A DNA stretch of 47,059 bases, from contig CALMPB010000520.1 of NCBI GenBank assembly GCA_937871985.1, positions 1 through 47,059 of the forward strand, read 5' to 3'. The translations under genes were made by a program, and so were the position numbers. Numbering within the stretch: position 1 is the first letter of the stretch; each line of letters begins with the position of its first letter. The notes under the pieces are model-generated. The model was not told the origin of the DNA, did no database searches, and worked only from the letters and a program-made list of their open reading frames with translations. Positions 24,414-32,599 of this stretch are shown here, piece after piece. Origin of the DNA: an uncultured Burkholderiaceae bacterium (lineage in GTDB: Bacteria > Pseudomonadota > Gammaproteobacteria > Burkholderiales > Burkholderiaceae).

Positions 24414-25282
24414 ACGCGATCCACCGATTTAGCTCCAAAAATTCCGCCCGGCCGGACAAGCAAAATAACGATGATGAGCACGAAGGGAACCGCGTCCTTG
24501 TATGCCGACGAGATGTATCCAGCAACAAAAGCCTCGAGCAGGCCAACCAACAGTCCGCCTATCACCGCGCCGATCCCGCTGCCCATGCCGCCCAGCGTTG
24601 CCGCCACGAACCCTTTGAGGCCAAGCATTTGACCGAGGTCGTAAATAACCGTGGTAATCGGAGCGGCAACAATGCCGGCCACCGCCCCCAACAACGCCGC
24701 CATGCAGAATGAAATCAAGAGCATCAGGCGCGTATTGATGCCGACCAGTTGGGCAGCCATTCTGTTTGTCGACATGGCCAGCATGGCCTTGCCGACCAGC
24801 GTGAACCGAAAAAACAGGCCGACAAGAATCACCATGACGGCCGCCACGCCTATGACCCAAAGACTTTGAGGCAACAACATCGCCCCTCCGACGGGAATGG
24901 CGGTGTCTCCGCTGAAAGACGCCACCGAATGCTGATTTTTCCCGAAGAAAATCTGAGTGACACCCTCGATGAAAATGGAAGCGCCAATGGTAATGATGAT
25001 GAGCGATACAACACTGCTATCGCGGGCAGGCGAGATGGCGAGCCGCTCGAGCAAGGCGCCAGCCACCACCGTCGCCAATACCGACAGGGAAATAGCCAGA
25101 AACAGAGGCAGGCCAAGCGAGGTGCATACAACAGTGAACATGCCCCCCAGCATCAGAAAATCGCCCTGAGCGAAATTTATAACGCGACTCGCGTTATAAA
25201 TGATGGTGAAACCCAATGCGGAAAGCGCATAAATGGATCCTGTCGTAAGACCAGAAAAAACAAATTGGAGGAAATCAGACAT
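24410..25282 (-). CDS. livH: LIV-type ABC transporter permease (LivH-like)
   Basis: Inner-membrane permease of 290 residues with about eight helices. Family motifs include GSIYALSALGFTIIYNASRV, NFAQGDFLMLGG near the N-terminus and [20 protein letters not shown] near the C-terminus. It forms the translocation path with LivM. It begins 20 bases after the flavin dehydrogenase gene ends, showing that the enzyme gene is embedded within the transporter operon rather than merely adjacent. Confidence 0.93.
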   Translation of the reverse strand: MSDFLQFVFSGLTTGSIYALSALGFTIIYNASRVINFAQGDFLMLGGMFTVVCTSLGLPLFLAISLSVLATVVAGALLERLAISPARDSSVVSLIIITIGASIFIEGVTQIFFGKNQHSVASFSGDTAIPVGGAMLLPQSLWVIGVAAVMVILVGLFFRFTLVGKAMLAMSTNRMAAQLVGINTRLMLLISFCMAALLGAVAGIVAAPITTVIYDLGQMLGLKGFVAATLGGMGSGIGAVIGGLLVGLLEAFVAGYISSAYKDAVPFVLIIVILLVRPGGIFGAKSVDRV

Positions 25283-25302
25283 ACGCTAGTCTCTTTTAAA
25301 AA

Positions 25303-26445
25303 TCATATTTTTGGACAGCCTAGGTAGTTGGCGCCTAGTTCGTCGATCCGCGTAGCGCCCAGCAGCGTCATCGTCCGGGACAACTCGTCGTTGAATGCCT
25401 CGAGTACATGGCGAACGCCTTCCTCACCCGCTGCCGCCAACCCCCATAAAACGGGACGTCCCACCAAAACCGCCTTGGCGCCCATCGCCAGAGCTTTGGC
25501 GACATCCCCACCACGGCGAAAGCCACCATCCACCAAAACGGGAATCGCATTGGCCACCGCATCCAAAACGCCGGGCAGCGCCTGAATCGTCGAAGGAACC
25601 ACATCCAGTTGCCGTCCCCCGTGATTCGACACAATCAGCCCATCGACTCCCTCCCCCACTGCCCGGCGGGCGTCATCCGGATGAAGTATGCCTTTCAGCA
25701 ATAACGGCCCGTCCCAGTGCTCGCGCAACCAGGCGAGACTGTCCCAGACCACTGATCGGTCCATCTGGCGATTTCCCAACGCCGCGGCCAGTTCCGGAGG
25801 ACGCTCGCTTTGATCACGATCGTCCAAATTGACAAACTCGGGAGGGCCCTGCCCCACGAATCGAATTGCCCATGAAGGATGCAAGCCAAAATCCAATAAC
25901 GTTCGCAGCGACGGCTTGAAGGGCATGGTCATTCCATTGCGGATATCGCGCTCACGGTTGCCCCCCTGCGCAACGTCAACCGTCAGAACCAATGCGGAGT
26001 AACCGGCGTTCCGGGCCCTTCGAATCAGTTGTTCAGCAACCTGCCTGCTTCCCATGACGTAAAGCTGCAACCAGCGGTGGCCGGCGACCTCCGAGGCGAT
26101 CCGCTCAAGACGCACATTGGAAGCCGTCGATAAGATAAAGGGAACCCCCGATTGGCTGGCGGCGCGAGCCAAGGCCAAATCCGCCCCCGGGCGCAACAAA
26201 CCGTTGAAGCCGGTCGGAGCCAACCCCACGGGCGACTTCCATACTTGCCCGAATAGCGACACCGATGTATCGATGCAAGATACATCACGCAGTTGACGGG
26301 GCACAAGCGTTATCTTGCCCAGATCGTCCACATTGCGCCGAACGCAATCCTCCGCGTCCGCGCCTCCGTCAATGAAATCGAAAATAATGCGCGGCAACCG
26401 TCTTTTGGCCGCGCGACGGTAATCGTTAAAGTTCAGCAGCAACAT
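25303..26445 (-). CDS. mdlB: FMN-dependent 2-hydroxy acid dehydrogenase, (S)-mandelate dehydrogenase-like
   Basis: Flavoenzyme oxidising a 2-hydroxy acid to the 2-keto acid; 380 residues. Family residues are clear: TASN (107-110), LQLYV (127-130), TVDVAQGGNRERD (155-167), flavin-contacting K251, catalytic H275 and R278 in SNHGGRQLD, and the phosphate-binding DGGFRRGGDVAKALAMGA. The stretches PTGFNGLLRPGADLALARAA and RQMDRSVVWDSLAWLR resemble P. putida MdlB more than lactate or glycolate oxidases. The family's membrane-associated loop (about 170-215) is present, so electrons probably go to the quinone pool. The neighbouring mandelate racemase supports the substrate. A different aryl hydroxy acid cannot be excluded. 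Confidence 0.85.
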   Translation of the reverse strand: MLLLNFNDYRRAAKRRLPRIIFDFIDGGADAEDCVRRNVDDLGKITLVPRQLRDVSCIDTSVSLFGQVWKSPVGLAPTGFNGLLRPGADLALARAASQSGVPFILSTASNVRLERIASEVAGHRWLQLYVMGSRQVAEQLIRRARNAGYSALVLTVDVAQGGNRERDIRNGMTMPFKPSLRTLLDFGLHPSWAIRFVGQGPPEFVNLDDRDQSERPPELAAALGNRQMDRSVVWDSLAWLREHWDGPLLLKGILHPDDARRAVGEGVDGLIVSNHGGRQLDVVPSTIQALPGVLDAVANAIPVLVDGGFRRGGDVAKALAMGAKAVLVGRPVLWGLAAAGEEGVRHVLEAFNDELSRTMTLLGATRIDELGANYLGCPKI

Positions 26446-26512
26446 GGCTCCTTGAGGCTATCCAAACGACTCTCGGTATTGAACCGCGCGGGGCGGTTCA
26501 ATACGAAACCTG

Positions 26513-27670
26513 CTACTTGAGCTCCACGAACCTCCCATCTTTGATGACCGCCATGCGGAAGGCCTGCTGATTCAAGCCCATGTGATCGGTCGGCGTCATA
26601 TTGTAGATACCGTTTACACCATAGAAATTTTTCAGGCTCTCCAGTGAGGCGCGTACCTTGGCCTTGTCCGTGGAGCCGGCTGCCTTGATCGCTGCAATGC
26701 CCATCATCAAGCCATCGTACGCATAGCCGCCAAACGTTGAAACGTCGATTTTGTAATGATCTTCATAGGTGCGCTTGTAATCCATGCCAATACGCTTCTG
26801 TGGGTCGGTATCGGGAAGCTGGTCCGCGACCAGCAAAGCGGGAGTGGGCATGCGTACGCCTTCCGCCGCGCTTCCGGCAAGCTTGACGAATTCCATGGAC
26901 GCCTGGCCATGAGACATATACAAGGGGATGCTCAATGCCAACTGCTTGTAATTCTTGGCCGCAATGGCAGGAGCCTGGCCGGTGCCAAATACGAATACGG
27001 CCTGCGCATCCGACGACTTTATCTTCTGTAGCTGGGGAGTAATGTCGGTATCCTTTTCACCATAGTTCTGATCGCTCACTATGGTCATGCCCATGCTTTT
27101 CGCCAGCTTGACCGTCTCGTTGTGGCCGCTTTTGCCAAAACCGCCGGTATCGGACAGCAATGCAAACTTGGTAAAGCCCCTCGCTTTCATATCGTCCAGC
27201 ACTTTTTGCGCCGCCATACGATCCGAATGAGGCAGCTTGAAGGTATAAGGACGAACCGGCTCGACAATAACGCTTGCGGCCCCCATCGACAGGAAAGGAA
27301 TTTTGTGGGCTTCAACCAATGGAAGCATGGCCATGGTTGATCCCGTGGTGGATCCTCCAACGATAAGGTCGACTTTATCCTGAAGAATAAGCCGCTTGAC
27401 GAAGCCGTTGGCCTTATTGGAATCGCTGCCATCGTCGTACACGAAGAGCTGCAACTGGCGCCCCAAAACCCCACCGTCGGCATTGATCCGATCAACATAC
27501 AGCTTCAGCGTCTTTTCTTCGGGATCGCCAAGAAAGGACGCCGGGCCCGTGGCCGAAACCACGGAACCGATCCGTATGGGTTCCGCCGCCATGGAAGGCG
27601 CTGCCGGATAAAGGGTCACCAGCAATGCCGCGCTGGCACACACTGAACGAAGCAAATGTAAGGTTTTCAT
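26513..27670 (-). CDS. livK: Periplasmic substrate-binding protein of the LIV-type importer
   Basis: Exported binding protein of 385 residues. The signal peptide (about 1-28, ending PSMAA) is followed by a type I periplasmic-binding fold: EPIRIGSVVSATGPASFLGD, LILQDKVDLIVGGSTTGSTM and TFGGYAYDGLMMGIAAIKAA. It resembles the LivJ/AmiC-like group, several of which bind aromatic acids in other bacteria; the ligand here is inferred to be mandelate-like from the operon. Its ATG overlaps the stop of the ferredoxin oxidoreductase gene (ATGA), so enzyme and transporter are made together. Confidence 0.92.
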   Translation of the reverse strand: MKTLHLLRSVCASAALLVTLYPAAPSMAAEPIRIGSVVSATGPASFLGDPEEKTLKLYVDRINADGGVLGRQLQLFVYDDGSDSNKANGFVKRLILQDKVDLIVGGSTTGSTMAMLPLVEAHKIPFLSMGAASVIVEPVRPYTFKLPHSDRMAAQKVLDDMKARGFTKFALLSDTGGFGKSGHNETVKLAKSMGMTIVSDQNYGEKDTDITPQLQKIKSSDAQAVFVFGTGQAPAIAAKNYKQLALSIPLYMSHGQASMEFVKLAGSAAEGVRMPTPALLVADQLPDTDPQKRIGMDYKRTYEDHYKIDVSTFGGYAYDGLMMGIAAIKAAGSTDKAKVRASLESLKNFYGVNGIYNMTPTDHMGLNQQAFRMAVIKDGRFVELK

Positions 27671-30600
27671 ATTGTCTCCTGATTTTTTGAATCAATAGGT
27701 TGTTCGAATTGACGATTCGTGCCGCCGTCCTCCAATTGCACGATCAAATTGTCGGCCTGCGTTTTGGTTTCTTTGATGGCCCTGGTTTTCACATGTTCAT
27801 AACCTCGAATCTGCTCTGGCAATGAAAGCAACTCTAATACTACGCCCTGATTGGCGGAAGTCAGCCGACTCATCGCCATCTGAATAAGTGCGCCATACCA
27901 GTGAATCAACTTTCGTTCATCCCGACGCACTTGCAGGTAGCCGAACGGGTCAAACAACGTGCCCCTTACGAACTTCATTCCTGCCAACAGCTTCAGGAAG
28001 GGACGTATCCAAGGCCCCAGGCCCACCTTGCGAGACAGGCCGAACCAACGCAAAAAGGGGGGCTGCAAATTGAAAACCATTCGAACGGGCTCGGTAAACA
28101 TCTCTTGCACCCGCTTGGAAAACGTGGACATGAGCAACAGGCGAGCCACCTCGTATTCGTCCTTGTATGCCATCAATTTGTGCAGATTGCGGACTACCGC
28201 TGCGGTAAGGGACAAGCGGCCTTCGATGCCCAGAACAGCCCTCTCGGCACGAGCGACCTCTCCGACGATTTTCAAATAGCGGTTAGCGTACGCCGAATTT
28301 TGATAACCGATCAAATCAGCCGTTCGTGTACGAATCAGCGGCGCCAGCCCATCATCCGTCGCCACCTCTGCCGGCAGCAAGAGCGACATCAGTTGACCGG
28401 CGCGGCTATCCGCTTCGGGATGCCGCGCTTTGCGCTCCGCTGCCTTATCCGCCAGAATCCGAAAAGGCGCCGACATTTTTTTAGTCAGCTCAGCCGGGTC
28501 ATGCTGGGCCAGCCGTCCTGCACGGAACGCCAGAATGTTGGCCTGGGCCTGAGTACCATTAAGGCGTATGGCATCTTCAATACTGTCTGCCGTTATGGGA
28601 AGCACACCAGCCTGATAAGCCGCGCCAATCATGACCATGTTTGCCATCATATAGTCGCCAAACAAGCCTTCGGCAATCGTGCGCGCATCCACCACTACCG
28701 CATAGCCGGCATTCGTGGCGGCACGGATCGTATCGACCATATTGGCGTTAGGCATGGTAAGGCGCGGATTGCGTATCATCTCGCCGTTGGGCAATAGGCC
28801 GGCATTAATTACCGCTTTGGTGTAGCGCGAAGAACAGCAATCAAGATTATGCTTGGCAACCCCCGCCAGCAAATCCAGCGCCAAATAGACGTCGGCCTTA
28901 CCCAGACCGACTCGATTCGTCATGGAAGGATTGCCTTTCGCTGAAATAATCAAGCTGGAAAGCACGGCCCCCCATTTTTGAGCTGCTCCGGTTTGGTCAT
29001 AGCTTTTGGCTTCATTGCCATCCAGAAATACAGCCTGGGCCAGGATGGCGTTCGCAGTGATGACCCCCGTTCCGCCCAAGCCTGGAATATAGATATGGTA
29101 TGGGTCCGACAGCACCGGAAGCACCGGGTTGGGCAAAAGGATGTCGTCGAGCACTGGTGCTGCCGGTTTACGTATTGCCGTGCCCGCCTTTACTTCCACG
29201 GTAACGAAAGAAGGGCATTCGCCGTTGATACAGGCTTGATCCTGGTTGCACGACGACTGGTGTATTTGGGTTTTCGCACCGAATTCGGTATCGACCTTTT
29301 GCAGCGACATGCAATTGGCCTTTCGGCCGCAATCCCCGCAATTTTCACAGACTTCCTCATTCACTACCGTAAACCGCGTGGGAGCCGGGGCCTTGCCTCG
29401 CTTCTGCCGGCGCCTGCGTTCATTGGCACATTCCCCATCGTAAACAAGCACTGTGGTGCCCGCGATTTCTGCAAGCTCCGCCATCGACGGCTCGAGCTGA
29501 TCGGATGTCCGCAGCGACACCATGGATGGCAACGCAATACCCTGGTAACGTTGCGGCTCTTTGGCAATAAGTACTATTTTTGAAAGCCCTTCGAGAGCCA
29601 GATGCGCTATCAATTTGACGAGCGACGGTGCGCCGATGGACGTTTGCCCGCCAGTATTGGCAATTACGCCGTTGAACAGAATCTTGAAAGTAATGTTCAC
29701 CCCGGCAGTCACCGCAAACCGGATATTCTGGTAGCTCGAATGCATCAATGAGCCATCACCGATGTTCTGCACCATGTGCTTGCGCGTCGTATACGGCGCA
29801 AGCCCGATCCAGGGAAGCCCTTCACCACCCAATTGCGTAACGGCCTCGATACGTTTGTCCGGAGTATCCATGACCGCGGCAAAAATGTGGCAGCCTGGCG
29901 CCCCCCAGGCTATTTGTCCCGGAGCAAGTTTGGTGGACACATTATGAGGGCACCCGGAACAGTAATTTAATGTTCGACGAGGTTGGGCGCCATAGTCCCG
30001 TGCGCCGATGTTGCGCAACTCGTCCAGCCGCAAGGAGCCTGAATCGGGAAGAGCGACCAGGCTTTCAAGCGTCCTGCCCAACAGCGACGCAATCAAATCG
30101 CTGTTCAAGCCACCTTCCACCGGAAAAAGAGGCTCGCCACGAACCCCCTGCTTGCCAACGATTCTGATCGGTGCGGCAGAACATAATGCATGGCCGATCT
30201 GACGCTCCAGAAAGTCACGCTTTTCCTCGATCACAATAACCGTGGACAAGCCTCTGGCAAACTCTTGAATAAAATCCGCGTCAAAGGGACACAGCAAGCC
30301 AATCTTGGCGAGGCGGATCCCGGCATCGCGCAACGCCTCATCGTCGAAGCCCAAATCACTTAACGCTTGTTTCGTATCCGCATAGGTTTTACCGGCGCTG
30401 ACTATGCCTATATGGTCGTGGTCGCCCTGAATGCTTATGCCATTCAGATGATTCTCGCGTGCATAGGCCCGCACTGCCGCATGCCTCTCTGCATACAGCT
30501 GGCGTTCCGTTTCGATATTCAGGCCGGGGAAAAAAGTAAAATTCGCTTGTTTTGCAAATGGCGCACCATCAAATTCCAGATCCGGAATCCTGGCCCTATG

Positions 30601-31299
30601 CTGATCGGGAGAAAAGCGCACAATCTCCCCTCCATCGCACAAGGGAGCCACGAGTTTGAGCGCTACCCAACAACCGCTATAGCGCGACATGGCCGCCGCA
30701 TGCAAACCGAATTCAATGAACTCGGAAATCGAAGACGGATAGAGAACCGGAATCCCATGATGCTCAAAGGCAAACTCTTGTTGATAGGGCACTGTGGAGC
30801 TTTTGGCCTCGGGGTCCTCGCCACTAAGAATAACGACGGCGCCATGCTTGCTCGTACCCGCGAAATTGCCGTGTTTTAACGCATCTCCCGCCCGATCCAA
30901 ACCCGGCCCTTTGCCATACCAATAGGCCACCACACCGTCAACATCCGGGTGCGGATGTCCATCGAGCATTTGAGTTCCCATCAGGGTAGTAGCCGCCAAC
31001 TCCTCATTTTGGCCCGGCAAATGGGTTACCCCATATTGCTTGAGCACAGATTCGGCCTGACCCAGCGCGATGTCGTACCCGCCCAAGGGAGAACCCGGGA
31101 AACCCGTAATAAAGGCCCGGCTACGAATTCCCTGCCTTCGATCATGCCGCATCTGTTCAAGAGGCAGCCGGATCAAAGCTTGCATCCCGCTGAGAAACAC
31201 ACGGCCCTCTTCGACGTTGTAGCGGTCTTCCAGCAGAGGGGTTCGACGGGCCGTTGCAGCCTCGCCAACAGCATTATCAACTATTGCCGAAGTGCTCAT
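27667..31299 (-). CDS. Fused indolepyruvate/2-ketoacid ferredoxin oxidoreductase
   Basis: Large cytoplasmic enzyme of 1210 residues joining the alpha (IorA-like) and gamma (IorB-like) parts in one chain. The N-terminal half has GFPGSPLGGYD, a thiamine-diphosphate region and the CSGCPHN motif. A 4Fe-4S segment follows (CENCGDCGRKANC, then SSCNQDQACINGECPSF). The gamma domain begins near GLGGTGVITANAILAQAV, and a C-terminal extension fills the rest. The family oxidises a 2-keto acid with CoA to acyl-CoA, CO2 and reduced ferredoxin. Beside mdlA and mdlB the likely substrate is benzoylformate, giving benzoyl-CoA. Arylpyruvates, the classical family substrates, are the alternative. The start at 31299 has AAGGCGG upstream; a GTG at 31335 is possible. 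Confidence 0.88.
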   Translation of the reverse strand: MSTSAIVDNAVGEAATARRTPLLEDRYNVEEGRVFLSGMQALIRLPLEQMRHDRRQGIRSRAFITGFPGSPLGGYDIALGQAESVLKQYGVTHLPGQNEELAATTLMGTQMLDGHPHPDVDGVVAYWYGKGPGLDRAGDALKHGNFAGTSKHGAVVILSGEDPEAKSSTVPYQQEFAFEHHGIPVLYPSSISEFIEFGLHAAAMSRYSGCWVALKLVAPLCDGGEIVRFSPDQHRARIPDLEFDGAPFAKQANFTFFPGLNIETERQLYAERHAAVRAYARENHLNGISIQGDHDHIGIVSAGKTYADTKQALSDLGFDDEALRDAGIRLAKIGLLCPFDADFIQEFARGLSTVIVIEEKRDFLERQIGHALCSAAPIRIVGKQGVRGEPLFPVEGGLNSDLIASLLGRTLESLVALPDSGSLRLDELRNIGARDYGAQPRRTLNYCSGCPHNVSTKLAPGQIAWGAPGCHIFAAVMDTPDKRIEAVTQLGGEGLPWIGLAPYTTRKHMVQNIGDGSLMHSSYQNIRFAVTAGVNITFKILFNGVIANTGGQTSIGAPSLVKLIAHLALEGLSKIVLIAKEPQRYQGIALPSMVSLRTSDQLEPSMAELAEIAGTTVLVYDGECANERRRRQKRGKAPAPTRFTVVNEEVCENCGDCGRKANCMSLQKVDTEFGAKTQIHQSSCNQDQACINGECPSFVTVEVKAGTAIRKPAAPVLDDILLPNPVLPVLSDPYHIYIPGLGGTGVITANAILAQAVFLDGNEAKSYDQTGAAQKWGAVLSSLIISAKGNPSMTNRVGLGKADVYLALDLLAGVAKHNLDCCSSRYTKAVINAGLLPNGEMIRNPRLTMPNANMVDTIRAATNAGYAVVVDARTIAEGLFGDYMMANMVMIGAAYQAGVLPITADSIEDAIRLNGTQAQANILAFRAGRLAQHDPAELTKKMSAPFRILADKAAERKARHPEADSRAGQLMSLLLPAEVATDDGLAPLIRTRTADLIGYQNSAYANRYLKIVGEVARAERAVLGIEGRLSLTAAVVRNLHKLMAYKDEYEVARLLLMSTFSKRVQEMFTEPVRMVFNLQPPFLRWFGLSRKVGLGPWIRPFLKLLAGMKFVRGTLFDPFGYLQVRRDERKLIHWYGALIQMAMSRLTSANQGVVLELLSLPEQIRGYEHVKTRAIKETKTQADNLIVQLEDGGTNRQFEQPIDSKNQETI

Positions 31300-31352
31300 C
31301 GGCCGCCTTTGCAGCGCACGCGACCCATCGCGCACAAGCCATGCGATTTCAT
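31296..31352 (-). CDS. Possible 18-codon leader peptide upstream of the ferredoxin oxidoreductase
   Basis: A very short frame, MKSHGLCAMGRVRCKGGR, with a good ribosome binding site (CGGAG five bases before its ATG). Its TGA overlaps the ATG of the ferredoxin oxidoreductase gene as ATGA. The arrangement suggests translational coupling or a regulatory leader. It has two cysteines but no run of a single amino acid that would mark classical attenuation. It may simply be chance. Confidence 0.4.
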   Translation of the reverse strand: MKSHGLCAMGRVRCKGGR

Positions 31353-31451
31353 TATGTCTCCGTCCACATCAATTAGTAGTTTTTTTAATGGCGTCGTTCA
31401 ATCCCCAAACGGCGAAGGGTCAATTGAACAACCAGACAGATACTATCAGTC

Positions 31452-31505
31452 GATTATTTATTAGTAAAATCGATAATCTAATTAATAAAAATAGAATTTA
31501 TCGAT
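31452..31505. promoter_or_regulatory. Nested palindromes between the oxidoreductase operon and its LysR regulator
   Basis: In an AT-rich divergent promoter region, ATCGATAA (31469-31476) pairs with TTATCGAT (31498-31505), and GATTAT (31452-31457) pairs with ATAATC (31473-31478). Two overlapping inverted repeats fit the recognition and activation sites of LysR regulators. Binding is inferred. Confidence 0.5.
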
Positions 31506-31521
31506 ATTTCTAGGAAAGCAT

Positions 31522-32424
31522 ATGCACCATCCGATCGACCTGGCTTTACTGCGAGTATTCATAGCCATATATGAAACCAAAAGCGTGAGTGCGGCTGCCG
31601 AACGACTATTTGTCACGCAGCCGACAATAAGCTATGGATTGGCCAAATTGCGTAGCGCGCTGAATGACCAGCTATTTACCCGCAGCAATATTGGCATGGT
31701 GCCCACCCGGATCGCACAACAGTGCTACGAGCGTTTCAGCCATGCATTGATCCAAATTGACGATACGGTCGAAAAGACACGGCATTTCGCCCCGGAGACA
31801 ACGAACAGGCGGTTTCGAATTGCCATGTCCGATATCGGAGCCATGATATTTTTACCACCGCTGTTCACCCGGCTCCGGCAATACGCTCCCAATATCGAAT
31901 TGGAAGTGGTTCCAATAACCGCGGAGGATCTTCCTGAATGGCTTGCATCGGGTAAAGTCGACGCGATAGTCGGTAATCTACCGGCAATGAACAACCTGAG
32001 TCACAGCACCGTGTTGTTCCCCGAGCATTATGTTTGCTTGATGAGCAAGTCGCATTCGACCATCACTGGCCCAATCAGTGCGCAGTCGTTCAAGCATTCG
32101 CGGCACGCCTTCGTCTCGGCACAATTTTCGGGCCACAAGCAAGTCGAAGACATCCTAAGGAAAATGGGCGTACTGCAACATGCTTCGCTACAAGTCCCCC
32201 ATTACAGCGTGCTACCCAAGCTTATCTCTTGCACAGACCTGATTGTCGTTCTGCCATCGCGCGTTGCATCGTTGTTCGAAACGTACGAGCCCTTGAAATC
32301 CCTGCCTCTTCCCATCAAAGTTCCAGACTTTGAAGTGCGAGTGTATTGGGACCATCGCCATAAAACAGGTAGTGCTCAACAATGGCTGATTTCACAAATC
32401 CAGGCAGCACTGAGCAGCCTATGA
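31522..32424 (+). CDS. LysR-family regulator of the mandelate-type operon
   Basis: Transcription activator of 300 residues in the NahR/DntR-like branch. The winged helix is at about 5-65 (LLRVFIAIYETKSVSAAAER, TQPTISYGLAKLR). The effector domain starts near RFRIAMSDIGAMIFLPPLF, a motif typical of regulators of aromatic-acid catabolism. AGGA lies six bases before the ATG at 31522. It is divergent from the ferredoxin oxidoreductase gene with two overlapping palindromes between them, so it is the probable regulator of the entire 20831-31352 operon. The inducer is inferred to be the hydroxy or keto acid substrate. Confidence 0.92.
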   Translation: MHHPIDLALLRVFIAIYETKSVSAAAERLFVTQPTISYGLAKLRSALNDQLFTRSNIGMVPTRIAQQCYERFSHALIQIDDTVEKTRHFAPETTNRRFRIAMSDIGAMIFLPPLFTRLRQYAPNIELEVVPITAEDLPEWLASGKVDAIVGNLPAMNNLSHSTVLFPEHYVCLMSKSHSTITGPISAQSFKHSRHAFVSAQFSGHKQVEDILRKMGVLQHASLQVPHYSVLPKLISCTDLIVVLPSRVASLFETYEPLKSLPLPIKVPDFEVRVYWDHRHKTGSAQQWLISQIQAALSSL

Positions 32425-32512
32425 GCGAGGCAACATCGAATAACGAAACCCCATAGAAATCGCAAGACGATGCCTGCCGGCCCTTGCTCCAAACTCCGAA
32501 ACGTCGGCGGCA

Positions 32513-32541
32513 AAAAAAACCCGGATCAAGTCCGGGTTTTT
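32513..32541. terminator. Bidirectional terminator between the LysR gene and pnp
   Basis: AAAAACCCGGA, loop CTTGA on the minus strand, TCCGGGTTTTT, with A and T runs on both sides. It can end pnp transcription leftwards and the LysR gene rightwards. Confidence 0.85.
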
Positions 32542-32599
32542 GGCAGTTCAGGCCGGCGCCAGCCGGAATCAATCCGGCAGGCACTGGCCATTATGCGGC

